Positions 46,727 to 56,846 of a stretch of 64,000 nucleotides of DNA are shown in pieces (positions within the stretch are counted from its first letter, which is position 1; the number at the start of each line of letters is the position of its first letter). The notes beneath the pieces are model-generated. The model was not told the DNA's origin. It searched no databases and worked only from the letters and a program-made list of their open reading frames with translations. The position numbers were made by a program, and so were the translations under genes. Source of the DNA: Siphonobacter sp. BAB-5405 (GTDB lineage Bacteria; Bacteroidota; Bacteroidia; Cytophagales; Spirosomataceae); contig NZ_NJAG01000013.1 of assembly GCF_002872335.1 (NCBI RefSeq), forward strand, positions 25,340 to 89,339, written 5' to 3'.

Positions 46727-47335
46727 ATGGCTTTTGAACTTGCTCCTCTTCCCTATGCGGCAGACGCGTTAGAGCCCCACTTCGATGCTCAAACCATGAC
46801 GATTCACCATGATCGTCACCACCAGACGTACGTTACGAACCTCAACAATGCCGTTGCCGGTACGGAACTCGAAGGAAAAACACTGGAAGATCTTCTCAAG
46901 AACGTAGGTCAGTTAGCCCCCGCCGTACGAAACAATGGCGGTGGTCACTGGAATCATACATTTTTCTGGAACATTCTTTCTCCCAGCGGCGGCGGTAGCC
47001 CCAAGGGTGATTTAGCGAAGGCCATTGATGCCAAATTTGGCTCTTTTGATGCCTTGAAAGAAGAATTTAAAAAAGCTGCTACGGGTCGTTTTGGCTCGGG
47101 CTGGGCCTGGTTAATCGTGGGTGAAGACGGTGAACTCGCCGTGACTTCAACGCCTAATCAGGATAACCCGCTGATGGACGTAGCCGAGAAAAAAGGCAAA
47201 GCCATCATCGGTTTGGACGTTTGGGAACACGCCTATTACCTGAAGTACCAAAATAAACGCCCGGATTACATCGATGCCTTCTGGAATGTAGTAAGCTGGG
47301 ATGTTGCTGAAACTAACTATCAATCAGCGAAATAA
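46727..47335 (+). CDS. sodA: sodA, superoxide dismutase (Mn/Fe)
   Basis: A 202-residue SOD. Metal ligands: H27 in [13 protein letters not shown], the His in [11 protein letters not shown], and the Asp and His in [15 protein letters not shown] Gln in TPNQDNPL (outer sphere, as in MnSOD) and Gly before HWNH point to the manganese form, though cambialistic use cannot be excluded. Cytoplasmic, no signal. Its own promoter is not obvious in the 107-nt upstream spacer. Confidence 0.95.
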   Translation: MAFELAPLPYAADALEPHFDAQTMTIHHDRHHQTYVTNLNNAVAGTELEGKTLEDLLKNVGQLAPAVRNNGGGHWNHTFFWNILSPSGGGSPKGDLAKAIDAKFGSFDALKEEFKKAATGRFGSGWAWLIVGEDGELAVTSTPNQDNPLMDVAEKKGKAIIGLDVWEHAYYLKYQNKRPDYIDAFWNVVSWDVAETNYQSAK

Positions 47336-47400
47336 GTCGATACAGGGAAGGAAGAAGGAAGAATTCCAAATTTTTTCTTCCTTCCCTCTACCGCAAGTAC

Positions 47401-47432
47401 TTGCTTTTTAGTTTTTGAATATGCTATATTTG
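47401..47432 (+). promoter_or_regulatory. Promoter of tRNA-His
   Basis: TTG at 47401-47403, 21-nt spacer and TATATTTG at 47425-47432, 12 nt before the tRNA: a close match to the Bacteroidetes -33/-7 consensus. Confidence 0.75.
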
Positions 47433-47443
47433 TAGCTCGAAAC

Positions 47444-47518
47444 GGAGGATGTAGCTCAGCTGGTTAGAGCACCAGATTGTGGTTCTGGGGGTCGCGGGTT
47501 CGAACCCCGTCTTTCTCC
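47444..47518 (+). tRNA. tRNA-His(GTG)
   Basis: A full cloverleaf: D arm GCTC/GAGC at 47454-47470, anticodon stem CCAGA/TCTGG at 47472-47488 with loop TTGTGGT and anticodon GTG at 47479-47481, T arm GCGGG-TTCGAAC-CCCGT at 47494-47510. An extra G at 47444 pairs with the C73 discriminator at 47518, the G-1:C73 hallmark of tRNA-His. One T-T mismatch is present in the acceptor stem. CCA is not encoded. Confidence 0.95.
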
Positions 47519-47526
47519 CTCCTGTC

Positions 47527-47559
47527 AAACCTGATAAGTTTAACTTGTCAGGTTTTTTT
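47527..47559 (+). terminator. Terminator of tRNA-His
   Basis: Stem AAACCTGATAAG/CTTGTCAGGTTT (one wobble) followed by T7, starting 9 nt after the tRNA. Confidence 0.8.
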
Positions 47560-47578
47560 ATTGCTACCGCCTTCTCGT

Positions 47579-48235
47579 ATGAAAACACTTCTCTCGCTCC
47601 TTCGCCCTTATGAACCCATCATTCGGCTGATCCTGGCTTTGATGTACATCACAGGTTTGGTTGGTCTTCACATTTCTGCTAGCGAAGATTTATTCCGGTT
47701 ACTGGTTCCCTTCCACTTGATCACTACGGGCGTATTGCTGTTGCTTTTTCAGGAATTACCGACCCGTTCGTTCTGGCTTTTCTGTCTGGCTATCTTTCTG
47801 ATGGGATACGGTGTGGAAGTAGCAGGCGTACATACGGGCGTGATTTTCGGCGAATACTGGTACGGAGCTACGCTGGGCTTAAAAGTATTTGAAGTACCCT
47901 TAACCATTGGGCTTAACTGGCTGGTTCTGACCATCGGGGCGGGTATGTTATGGCAAGGTCGGCCTTTGCCTTTAGTCGTACGGGCTACGCTAGCAGCAGC
48001 CTGTATGGTTTTTCTGGATGTGCTCCTGGAACCCGTAGCCGTTCGGTTTGATTTCTGGCACTGGAAAAATGAACAGATTCCGCTTCAGAATTTCCTTGCC
48101 TGGGCTCTGGTTGCCTGGGTGTTTTGTCTCCTGTTTCAGCTTGTTCGCTTTCCTAAAATTAATCGTCTGGCGGCCTACCTTTTTTTACTTCAGGTCCTCT
48201 TCTTCGCTACGCACCGGTTGCTTCTGTCTTTTTAA
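47579..48235 (+). CDS. CruF-like carotenoid biosynthesis protein (DUF422)
   Basis: A 218-residue membrane protein with about seven TM helices. The DUF422/CruF signature is visible as GYGVEVAGVHTGVIFGEYWYG (split: GYGVEVAGVHTGVIF then GEYWYG) and a final LEPVAVRFDFWHWKN. CruF hydrates the 1',2' double bond of carotenoids such as gamma-carotene. The start at 47579 is required: the frame runs upstream into tRNA-His. It precedes a CarH-like MerR regulator gene by 225 nt. Confidence 0.82.
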   Translation: MKTLLSLLRPYEPIIRLILALMYITGLVGLHISASEDLFRLLVPFHLITTGVLLLLFQELPTRSFWLFCLAIFLMGYGVEVAGVHTGVIFGEYWYGATLGLKVFEVPLTIGLNWLVLTIGAGMLWQGRPLPLVVRATLAAACMVFLDVLLEPVAVRFDFWHWKNEQIPLQNFLAWALVAWVFCLLFQLVRFPKINRLAAYLFLLQVLFFATHRLLLSF

Positions 48236-48460
48236 TAATTTTTTACAAATATTTCATAATCAATTAGTTATTAAATTTTAAAACAATTCCAAGAACCCTG
48301 AAGTTTTTAACTAGCAAGCTCAGTACCCACTGAGAGAGGGCTTTATATATCATTTAGTTTACGTTCACCAATCAATCCGTACTCGCATTAATCGCTCCGA
48401 AGGCATCGTCGGTACTTACGTTTTATGCCCTGTTTGTAAAGTTCCAGCTTTCTGAGGTAA

Positions 48461-49348
48461 ATGGCCATGAGCAATTACTCCATTAAAGACCTTGAGCAGT
48501 TATCCGGAATCAAGGCCCATACGCTACGAATCTGGGAACAACGCTACGCTATTATTCAACCCAAACGAACCGATACTAACATTCGGACTTATGAAGAACA
48601 GGATTTAAAGCTGGTACTCAACATCGCCCAGCTCAAGGATCACGGTTATAAAATTTCAGAAATTGCGAAAATGAGCACGGAAGCTATTCATCAGAAAGTG
48701 ATGGATATTTCCGAACGTCAGCTGGCTTATCCCGATCAGATTCACGCCCTAACGCTTTCCATGCTCGACCTGGACGAAGACCAGTTCGAAAAAATTATCA
48801 ATACCAATATTCTGCGGTTTGGCTTCGAGAGCTTGATTATCAACATCATTTATCCTTTCCTTAGCCGGATCAGTACGCTTTGGATGACGAGCAGCATTGG
48901 TCCTGCTCATGAGCATTTTATCGTTAATCTGATTCGTCAGAAAATCATTGTGGCCATTGATGGTCAGCTCAATAAACAACGCGAAGGAGCCCGAAAATTT
49001 TTACTCTTTTTACCCGAAGGCGAGCTTCAGGAGCTGATTCTGCTTTTTGCTGATTACATCATCCGGTCGCGGCACCATAAGGTCGTTTACCTGGGTCAAA
49101 GTTTGCCTTTTGAGGAGGTGGGTTTCGTGTATAATGTACATACGCCTGATTATCTGCTTACTATTTTTAAATCCATTCCGCCAGGTTATGAGGAGTTTCA
49201 GGCGTATCTGGACAAGTTTTCGGCAGCTTTTCCCCGGGCCACGATTCTGATTCTCTGTAATCAGCACTCGCACGGTCCTATTCTGGTACCCAACAATATC
49301 CGATTTATCCGCGATATTCAGGAGCTTATTCAACTGGCTGAACATTAA
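48461..49348 (+). CDS. MerR-family regulator, CarH/LitR-like, with degenerate corrinoid-ligand site
   Basis: A 295-residue regulator. The N-terminal MerR helix-turn-helix (SIKDLEQLSGIKAHTLRIWEQRY, shortened: SIKDLEQLSGIKAHTLRIWE) spans 1-75. The middle is a B12-binding-type helical bundle where W, then E at +10 and H at +11 (LWMTSSIGPAHEH) match CarH W131/E141/H142. The C-terminal Rossmann-like domain has ELQELI where CarH has ExHxxG, and the residue after W is Met rather than His, so both axial cobalamin ligands appear missing. It probably represses or activates carotenoid genes such as the adjacent cruF-like gene (inference). Confidence 0.8.
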   Translation: MAMSNYSIKDLEQLSGIKAHTLRIWEQRYAIIQPKRTDTNIRTYEEQDLKLVLNIAQLKDHGYKISEIAKMSTEAIHQKVMDISERQLAYPDQIHALTLSMLDLDEDQFEKIINTNILRFGFESLIINIIYPFLSRISTLWMTSSIGPAHEHFIVNLIRQKIIVAIDGQLNKQREGARKFLLFLPEGELQELILLFADYIIRSRHHKVVYLGQSLPFEEVGFVYNVHTPDYLLTIFKSIPPGYEEFQAYLDKFSAAFPRATILILCNQHSHGPILVPNNIRFIRDIQELIQLAEH

Positions 49349-49351
49349 AAA

Positions 49352-49383
49352 AGCCCGGCGTTTCCGTAAGAAAACGCCGGGCT
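49352..49383 (-). terminator. Terminator of the TonB receptor gene
   Basis: Perfect 12-bp stem (49352-49363 with 49372-49383) and 8-nt loop. Only the minus strand has a T-run after it, so it serves the gene ending at 49423. Confidence 0.8.
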
Positions 49384-49422
49384 CAATCTTTCACTCGAGT
49401 TTAAGTTGAACGGTCTTCAGTA

Positions 49423-52400
49423 TCAATGCAGGAGTTCGTCAAAACTCAGGCTTACGTAATACATACCGCCAATCTGCGGGTTACCCCAAGCCGTCGTATA
49501 GGCTTTATTCAATAAATTACTAGCTCCCAGTTTCAGAATTGATTTGACCGACGTAATTTTCAAGCTTACCTGAGCATCTAGTGTACCATACGCCGGAATT
49601 AGAATCTGAGGGTTATTATCAGCCGTACGAGCCCGAGCCGGAAGTAACAGTTCAATCCAGTTAAAAGCATCCTGATAGCGGTACGTAACCGCAAAACCCC
49701 AATTCGAACGAGCTGAAATTCGCTTGGCTACCGACGCATTGTACCGGTACTTGGGCGTATTAAAGCCGACCTTAAAACCATCATCGAGTACATTCCGGTT
49801 CCGCTTTCCATCAAAAAGACCCACACCCCCGGCATTCAGGGTTGTGTTCGACACGTTTCCGCTGATGATAAAGCCCTTGGGCAGCAGGTAATCCAGTCCC
49901 AGACCAAAACCCTGGTAACGAATATTTTTTTCGTAGTTGTAAGGCGAAGACACCGTTAACGGTCCACCTGCACCCAGCGTTTTAGGGTTATCGGGGTTAA
50001 TAAATACCAGTCCTCCGATGTAATTCTGGAAAACGCTGTTGTAATAGTACGCATCGATCAGCAACTTTTCGGCAATCATTCCTTTGTAGCCTACTTCATA
50101 CGTCAGCACACGTTCGGGCTTGAATTCCGTCAGTCGGATTTTATTCCATTTTGAACGATCGCTGGTGTTTGACAGATACGTATCATCATACGCATACAAC
50201 TGGTCCGCGTACGAATTCAGATTATAAGCATCACGAACGACCTGCAAGCCACCCAGCAGTAATGATACGGGTGAAGCCAGACTAATGTACTGATTTTGAG
50301 TAGTGGGAATACGGAAACCCGTCTGGTAACTGGCTCGAATATTATGGGTTTTTGCCAGCGTTAAAACGCCCGACAGACGTGGGCTCCATTGTCCTTTGAA
50401 ATTTTCATTTTTATCGTACCGAATAGATCCAGTCAGTTTGAAAACATCCGCAAACGAACGGACTGCCTGTACGTAGCCGCCCCACTCCCTGATATTGTAT
50501 TCACTCCCCCCCGGTTTTTGCAGGAAAAGCGTACCGCCCGAGTTCAGATCATACACGCGATAATTTCCGCCCACCAATACTTCTGCGATTTTAGGATCGA
50601 GGAGTTTTTTAAAGTTGTACATCCCTTCGGCGTGGTAGAGATTAGTACGGTCCAGGAAACGGGCTCCCTGCGGAATGGGATTACCTTTGACCCGATCAGC
50701 AACGGCATTAAATTCGGCTGTACCAGGTTGTAAACGACCCGCGTCAGCAGTCGAACGGGCCACTCCATTCAACAGACCAGCATTAGCACTGACGGCACTT
50801 TGAGCGGCGGCGTAGGCGGCCTGGGGCGTTTGTCCGGCAGCCAGAGCAGCCTGCAAAGCCTGACTGAATAGTTGCAAGGCTCCGCCCCCATAAGTAAACG
50901 CATACTGCGGATACCAGGAGCTGGCTAATGCGGCCGAGTTTACGCTGGGCTTCCATGCTTCATTGATGTAACTGGCCAGAATACCCGCGGCGTAAGCATC
51001 CCCCGATCGTTCCTGCGTTGTATAGGCTCGTACAAAAAAATGATCTCCTTTGAGTTCGAGTTTATACTGACCCAGCGTGAAGTCTTTGATGTAATAACGG
51101 TCTGAAGAAGTATAAACCGTTGTACCCAATCCCCAGTTTGCCTGTACAATGGCCTCTACTTTATCACTGAGTCGATAGTGCAGAGCTCCGCTCAACTTCA
51201 GACTTTTGGTACGATAATCCACCAGATCACGTTCGGCGTATCCCGTACGGGCAACCAGCTGGTCGGGCAGAAGAATACCGTTGATAATGGTGCTTGCGGG
51301 CAAACCCGTACCGGCTGAAATAGCTTTGATCCCGTTGACAATCTGCGTCAGCCGCGGGTCGATGGCATTTAGCTGAGCGGCAGGTAACTGCATAAACTGG
51401 GCAAATACCGGCCGGAAACTGGCCAGACTTACGTTCGATGAATTCTCGTCCCCATACATGTTTACGCCGTTGTAATTGGGGTTGGTCGCAGGGGTACGGT
51501 CAAAGCCCGGATACAGAGCATTATCGGCCCCCAGACCAAAGCTTTGGTCACGCGTATCAGTAGCCTGCCAGTCTTTGGCAGCCAGGTAGCTGGCGTTGAG
51601 TTTGAAGGCTAATTTGTTGTTGAATGCCTTGGCAAAGCGAATGGAAGCATCGTAAAACGGCGTAGTTGCCTCAGAACGGTTGCTGGCGTGCATCACGCCG
51701 CCTTTCACGTAGGCACTCAAGCCTGATACAGAAAGGGACTCTTGCTGTTCATCAGCAACAGACCGTTGGTGGCATTAGGACCATACAGGGCCGAAGCTGC
51801 CCCCGGGAGTAATTCCACACTTTCCAGATCAAGTTCGGAAATACCGACAATGTTTCCTACGGCAAAATTGAGGCCCGGAGCCTGATTGTCCATCCCATCT
51901 ACCATTTGTACGACCCGCGTATTGCCATTGCCGGCAAAGCCCCGGGTATTCACCGAAGTAAAGGTTAGTGACTGGGTAGCGACATCCACGCCTTTTAAAT
52001 TCCGTAGGGCATCATAGAAGCTGGCAGCTGGAGTAGACTGAATACTGCGTATATCCATTTTCTCAATGGATACGGGCGATTGAAGTACATTCTCCTCTAC
52101 CCGGGAAGCGGATACCACTACCTCTTCACCCAAATAAGCCTGCTCGTTCAGAGCAATACTCAGATTCGTTTGATTAGTGGAAACATCCAGTACCTGCGTT
52201 GCGTAACCAACACTGGAAATACGGAGTTGAAGCGGTGGTGTAGCTGACGTATTGAGGGTAAAGTTTCCTTTGGAGTCGGTAATGGTACCCGTCACTGTAC
52301 CTACTACCGAAATACTTACTCCTGCCAGTGGTTGTTGGGTGGCGGCATCTGTAATTTTGCCAGCCAGCGAAGCCTGACCAAAACCAGCCAGGCTTCCTAA

Positions 52401-52442
52401 TCCAAGCAGAACAATCCAAAATAAAATAAACGTACGATTCAT
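49423..52442 (-). pseudogene. TonB-dependent outer membrane receptor, with one frameshift
   Basis: The two halves (241 and 765 residues) form one receptor of ~1006 residues. N-terminal signal (FILFWIVLLGLGSLAGFGQ), carboxypeptidase-regulatory-like domain (~20-110: GKITDAATQQPLAGVSISV), plug (~115-240: EEVVVSASRVEE, VDGMDNQAPG, LLPGAASALYGPNATNG), then the 22-strand barrel ending YYVSLSFDEL. The frame breaks at ~51720: adding one G (CAGGC to CAGGGC) gives FLYQGLSAYVKGG. It likely imports a glycan or siderophore; no SusD partner lies beside it. Confidence 0.9.
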
Positions 52443-52616
52443 AAGGATAAGGGGTGAAAATTACAGCAATGAAAAAGCGAATCTACGACGAAGAACTTGT
52501 TAACAAGATGAATATTTTGCATTAAAAATATTCAATAAATTATGGAAATAATAAAATATATTTTTTCAAAGAAGTCATTCCGAAACACTTTCTTTAGTTA
52601 GCTTGTTACTCACCTT

Positions 52617-53666
52617 ATGAATTCATTTTTTCGGGCTATTCCGCTGATCTTACTAGTCCTCAGCGGTTGTGCCCGGCCTAAACAATACTTGATTGAGTCG
52701 GTGTACCGCATGGATCAGCAACCTTCCGCCCCGGATTATACCAGGCCCGATTACTGGGCAGCCTTGCCCGACCGGAAAGATGCCGCAGATTTGGTACCTA
52801 CGCATTCTTCGTTTACCAATCAGCAGGCCACGGCATCCGTAGACGTGTTTTTTGTTTATCCGACGATGTACGTAGGGAAGCCGCAGGGAACGCAGTCTTG
52901 GAACGCGGACGTTAATGACCCGGTCTTAAATGCCCGCATCGACAGTAGTGCGATTACGAATCAGGCTACGGTTTTTAATGGTTCCTGTAAGATTTATGCA
53001 CCACGCTATCGGCAGGCCCATTACGCCGTTTTTCTGACAAAGGACACTTCTGCTCAACACCAGGCTCTTGACCTGGCCTATACGGACGTCCGAACGGCAT
53101 TTTTGTATTATCTTAGTCATTACAACCAGGGCCGACCCATCGTCATCGCTGGTCATAGTCAGGGAAGTATACATGCCATTCGACTATTACAGGAGTTTTT
53201 TGATGGAAAGGCTTTACAAGACCAGTTAGTAGCGGCGTACCTGATTGGACGCCCCATAACCCGGCAAACCTTTCAATCTTTATCCCCAATTGAAAAGCCC
53301 GGACAGTCGGGCACCTTTGCCAGCTGGTGTACTTTTGAAAAGAATTTTCATCCGGAACCCGGTTTCTTTCAGGAAGGTCCAGAAGTGATCTGTACCAATC
53401 CCCTCCTCTGGAATTCATCGGAAGCCTATGCATCCCGGTCGCAACACCAGGGAGGTGTCGGCAGAAATTTCAGATTTATCCCTAAATTAACCGATGCCCA
53501 GACGCACAACGGCTTACTTTGGATTTCCAAGCCGCACGTACCGGGAGCCTTTTTACTGAATATCAAGAACTGGCACGTAGCCGATATTAATCTGTTCTAT
53601 GGAAATATGCGAGAAAATGTAGCTTTGCAAGTAAACCATTACTTCCAAACTCATTCCGCCAGATAG
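52617..53666 (+). CDS. DUF3089 alpha/beta-hydrolase lipoprotein
   Basis: A 349-residue lipoprotein (signal IPLILLVLSGC, Cys ~18). It matches the DUF3089 family: SVDVFFVYPTMYVG (~75-88), IYAPRYRQAHYAVF, and the nucleophile elbow IAGHSQGSIHAIRLL (~178-192); YLIGRPI follows. The Asp/His partners are not certain. Its substrate is unknown; an ester or lipid is likely from the fold. It is divergent from the TonB receptor, 174 nt apart. Confidence 0.82.
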   Translation: MNSFFRAIPLILLVLSGCARPKQYLIESVYRMDQQPSAPDYTRPDYWAALPDRKDAADLVPTHSSFTNQQATASVDVFFVYPTMYVGKPQGTQSWNADVNDPVLNARIDSSAITNQATVFNGSCKIYAPRYRQAHYAVFLTKDTSAQHQALDLAYTDVRTAFLYYLSHYNQGRPIVIAGHSQGSIHAIRLLQEFFDGKALQDQLVAAYLIGRPITRQTFQSLSPIEKPGQSGTFASWCTFEKNFHPEPGFFQEGPEVICTNPLLWNSSEAYASRSQHQGGVGRNFRFIPKLTDAQTHNGLLWISKPHVPGAFLLNIKNWHVADINLFYGNMRENVALQVNHYFQTHSAR

Positions 53667-53723
53667 TTGACGCAGTGAAACGCTTTGACAGCTATCATAA
53701 CCCTATCTTTATTAAATGATCGA

Positions 53724-54801
53724 ATGAACTTCCAACACACGTATGTAGTCATCATGGCCGGGGGGCGTCGGTACCCGCTTCTGGCCCTTCTCCCGCCAAA
53801 CCTATCCCAAACAGTTTCACGACGTCCTTGGCATCGGTCGCACCATGCTCCAGATGACCTTCGACCGACTCGCCGACATCTGTCCGCCTGAAAACGTTTA
53901 CATTGTTACCTCCCAGGAGTACTACGCCCTGACCAAGCAGCAACTGCCTCAGCTCAGCGATCACCAGATCCTCCTGGAACCCTCCCGTCGCAACACGGCC
54001 CCCTGCATCGGTTATGCCTGCTACAAGATTGCCGCTCGCGATCCCGAGGCTAACATCATCGTCACGCCTGCCGATCATCTGATCCTGAAAGAAAAGGAGT
54101 TCACCGACCGCGTCAAAGTTGCTCTGGCCGCTACGGCTGAATCCGATATTCTGGTTACCCTGGGCATTACCCCCACCCGACCCGACACGGGCTACGGCTA
54201 CATTCAGTTCGATGGGCTGGCCGAGAAAGAAGTCAAGCGGGTGAAGACCTTTACTGAAAAGCCGCACCTGGAACTGGCTCAGGCGTTTCTGGAAAGTGGC
54301 GATTATGTCTGGAATGCCGGCATTTTCGTCTGGAATGCCCGATCCATTCGTAAGGCCTTTGAAACGCACCTACCTGAAATGGATGAAGCGTTCCGGGATA
54401 TGGCTACCCATTTCTATTCGGACGATGAAGCTACGCAGTTACTCCGGGCGTACCCGCAATGCCGAAGCATCTCGATTGACAACGGGGTGATGGAAAAAGC
54501 TCAGAACGTGCACGTGGTTCTCAGCGACATTGGCTGGTCGGATCTGGGTACGTGGAAGTCCCTCTACGAGGTCAGTGAGAAAGATGAGAACGACAACGTG
54601 ATTGATGGCCACATCGTCACCCACAACACCACGGGCTCGATCATCAAAACGCCCAAGGAGCGGCTGGTGGTCGTGGAAGGCCTTTCGGATTACATCGTTG
54701 CCGAGTTTGACAATGTGCTTTTGATCTGCCCCAAGGACAAGGAGCAGAAAGTGAAGGAGTTTGTTAACGACGCCTCCAAACGGGGAATTCATTTCGTGTA
54801 G
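53724..54801 (+). pseudogene. manC: manC, mannose-1-phosphate guanylyltransferase, with one frameshift
   Basis: GDP-mannose pyrophosphorylase makes GDP-mannose, the precursor of GDP-fucose used by Fcl. Start MNFQHTYVVIMAGG. The frame breaks in the active-site loop: six Gs at ~53760-53765 instead of five. Removing one gives VVIMAGGVGTRFWPFSRQTY, the GGxGTRxWPxSR signature. The rest is intact: NAGIFVWN, KTFTEKPHLELAQ, IDNGVMEKA, VLSDIGWSDLGTW. Full length is ~358 residues, the short ManC form without an isomerase domain. Confidence 0.92.
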
Positions 54802-54821
54802 TCTACTTCTCAAGAGACATA

Positions 54822-54860
54822 AAAAAAGGATACGGAAGTCAGACTTCCGTATCCTTTTTT
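54822..54860. terminator. Bidirectional terminator between manC and thiL
   Basis: A 19-bp inverted repeat (54822-54840 with 54842-54860) with A- and T-rich ends, between genes converging at 54801 and 54876. Confidence 0.85.
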
Positions 54861-54875
54861 ATCGCAGATTCCCTG

Positions 54876-55910
54876 TTATTCGCCCTGTTTTTCCCAGCCC
54901 TGAGCCGTCAGCGGGATGGCCTCATTTTGCTTGGTAATAAACAACGCTTCCTGCGGATCGGCGGAAATAAAGCCGATGAAGCTAATATCCGTTGTATGAT
55001 CCAGAATTTTCTGATAATCCTCCTGCCGAATCGTAAAGAGCAGTTCATAATCCTCCCCACCGTTCAAAGCCGCCGTAAAAGGTCCCAGATTCAACTCCGT
55101 AGCCGCCAGGTATGATTTCTGATGAATGGGAATTTGTTCTTCGAAAACGCGTACGCCCAAACCCGATTCCGCCGCTAGGTGACGTAATTCGGAAGCTAAT
55201 CCATCGGATACATCAATCATGGAGGTAGGTACAATATTCAGTTCCCGCAATTGTTTGATAATATCGAGTCGGGCGTCGGGTTTGAGTTGCCGTTGCAGGA
55301 CGTACTCATGGCCCGCCAAGATAGGCTGACTTTCGGGTGCATCAAGAAACACTTGTTTTTCCCGTTCCAGAATCTGCAAACCCAGGTAAGCCCCACCCAG
55401 GTCACCACTGACACAAATAATATCGTTAACGGAGGCTCCGCTGCGATACGTTATCTGGTCTTTTTCTACAGTACCCAGGGCCGTTACCGAAAGAACCAAT
55501 CCTGAACGCGAGCTAGTCGTATCGCCACCTACTAATTCCACTTCATAATCCTCACAAGCCGTCAGAATACCGGCGTATAATTCATCGACCGCTTCTATGG
55601 AAAAACGATTACTCAGAGCAAGACTTACGGTTACCTGCGTAGGCAGGCCGTTCATAGCCAGAATATCTGAAATACCTGCTACGATGAGCTTGTAGCCCAG
55701 GTGCTTGAGCGGTACATAACTTAAATCAAAGTGAACCCCTTCGACCATCAATTCCGTTGAAACCAACTGATAGTCAACACTTCCTTTACTTACCGCCGCA
55801 TCATCACCGATGCCCTTAACGGTTCGGGCGTGGGAAAACTGTTTTTGAGAGGCGATGCGATGGATAAGTCCAAATTCGCCCAAAATATTCAATTCCGTAC
55901 GTTCTTCCAT
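54876..55910 (-). CDS. thiL: thiL, thiamine-monophosphate kinase
   Basis: A 344-residue ATP-dependent kinase making thiamine diphosphate. Family motifs: LGEFGLIHRIA, VKGIGDDAAV, LVSTELMVEGVHFDLSYVP, LIVAGISDILAMNG, VELVGGDTTSS, SMIDVSDGLASEL. The N-terminus MEERTELNILGEFG sets the start. No thiamine gene or TPP riboswitch is seen nearby. Confidence 0.94.
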   Translation of the reverse strand: MEERTELNILGEFGLIHRIASQKQFSHARTVKGIGDDAAVSKGSVDYQLVSTELMVEGVHFDLSYVPLKHLGYKLIVAGISDILAMNGLPTQVTVSLALSNRFSIEAVDELYAGILTACEDYEVELVGGDTTSSRSGLVLSVTALGTVEKDQITYRSGASVNDIICVSGDLGGAYLGLQILEREKQVFLDAPESQPILAGHEYVLQRQLKPDARLDIIKQLRELNIVPTSMIDVSDGLASELRHLAAESGLGVRVFEEQIPIHQKSYLAATELNLGPFTAALNGGEDYELLFTIRQEDYQKILDHTTDISFIGFISADPQEALFITKQNEAIPLTAQGWEKQGE

Positions 55911-55953
55911 TCTTGTGAAACCTCCCGGAGAAGGCTTTAGTTTCCGGCTAAAG

Positions 55954-55990
55954 AAAAAGCCTCCCGTAGTACGGAGGCTTTACAAAAATA
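55954..55990 (-). terminator. Terminator of the small lipoprotein gene
   Basis: Arms AAGCCTCC (55957-55964) and GGAGGCTT (55973-55980), extended inward past one bulge; on the minus strand followed by a TTTTTCTTT tract. It precedes thiL. Confidence 0.7.
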
Positions 55991-56042
55991 GCTTGAAATT
56001 AGATATGAGTAGCCGAAAAGGTGAAAGCCTTCGGCGAGAGTG

Positions 56043-56501
56043 CTAGGGATTGACGAGTTGGTACTCGTTGTTCGTATTCCCCGTTTTGGGATCGGGCGTC
56101 GTACGCGTCAGGTTAAGTTGGGTTTCCGTAGGTGAACCATTGATGTTAAATTCAACCGTACCATTACTTCCCGTGGGCTGGGGCTGAAGATTCGTCAGCG
56201 TCAGTTTTTTGTTGTCGGATGAAATCGTCCAGTTACCAACAAACGTTACATCGTCGATGGCAGTCCACCGTACCGTTTGCTGGGCGGTATTACTCAGATC
56301 GAGTTTGAATTTGGAATACGTTGTTTTGATATTGCTTGCCCCCCCCTTCGTATAGACCAGCGTATTATTCTCCTTTACCGTATTTACCGTCCATACTTTA
56401 CGGATAATTTCGGAAACAGGTTTTGAGTTTGGTTTCTTACAACTACCAGCCATCAGGACGGTCAGGGCCAGGAGAGTATACGAAAGTAAATATCTTTTCA
56501 T
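56043..56501 (-). CDS. Lipocalin-like lipoprotein, function unknown
   Basis: A 152-residue lipoprotein (signal SYTLLALTVLMAGSC, Cys ~20, then KKPN). The mature domain (~30-152) has alternating beta strands (IIRKVWTVNTVKEN, YSKFKLDLSN, FVGNWTISSDNKKLTLTNL) like Bacteroidetes lipocalin_5-type proteins. Ligand unknown. Divergent from the cytochrome b5-like gene. Confidence 0.65.
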   Translation of the reverse strand: MKRYLLSYTLLALTVLMAGSCKKPNSKPVSEIIRKVWTVNTVKENNTLVYTKGGASNIKTTYSKFKLDLSNTAQQTVRWTAIDDVTFVGNWTISSDNKKLTLTNLQPQPTGSNGTVEFNINGSPTETQLNLTRTTPDPKTGNTNNEYQLVNP

Positions 56502-56606
56502 CTGAATTTCATTTTTGCACTAAAATAGCGGAAATACGAGACTTCCCATCAACCGATACTGAAAACGCAAAAAATTGGCGATTATTGGTCTTTCAAGCAG
56601 GATTTA

Positions 56607-56846
56607 ATGGAAACGTATCAAACCTATACCAAGGCCCAGCTCGCCTTACGAAACGGTCAGGACCGGGAAGAAATCTGGGTGGCTTTTCAGGGAACGATTT
56701 ACGATGTAACCTCTTCTCGGCTATGGCGAAACGGCAAACATTACGAACATTGGGCCGGGCAGGATCTGACGGCAGAACTGGGCGACGCCCCCCATTCTGA
56801 ACGGGTTTTTGAACGGTTTCGGATAATTGGGAAGCTGCGTTTGTGA
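56607..56846 (+). CDS. Cytochrome b5-like heme-binding protein, small
   Basis: A 79-residue protein that is all cytochrome b5-like domain: TYTKAQLALRNGQD, WVAFQGTIYDVTSSRLWRNG, then KHYEHWAGQDLTAELGDAPHSERVF. The two His (in KHYEHW and APHSERV) could ligate heme, as in the b5/steroid-binding superfamily. No signal or TM, so soluble and probably cytoplasmic; electron partner unknown. Confidence 0.8.
   Translation: METYQTYTKAQLALRNGQDREEIWVAFQGTIYDVTSSRLWRNGKHYEHWAGQDLTAELGDAPHSERVFERFRIIGKLRL

Noticed and set aside
47344..47387. Terminator after sodA
   Set aside because: A purine-rich inverted repeat is present, but no T-run follows on either strand, so I only note it.
47477..47578. Upstream extension of the carotenoid gene
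   Set aside because: It overlaps tRNA-His and its terminator.
51717..51723. The 4-nt overlap between the two TonB receptor halves as translational coupling of two genes
   Set aside because: The halves are plug and barrel of one receptor; one added G restores a single frame through FLYQGLSAYV.
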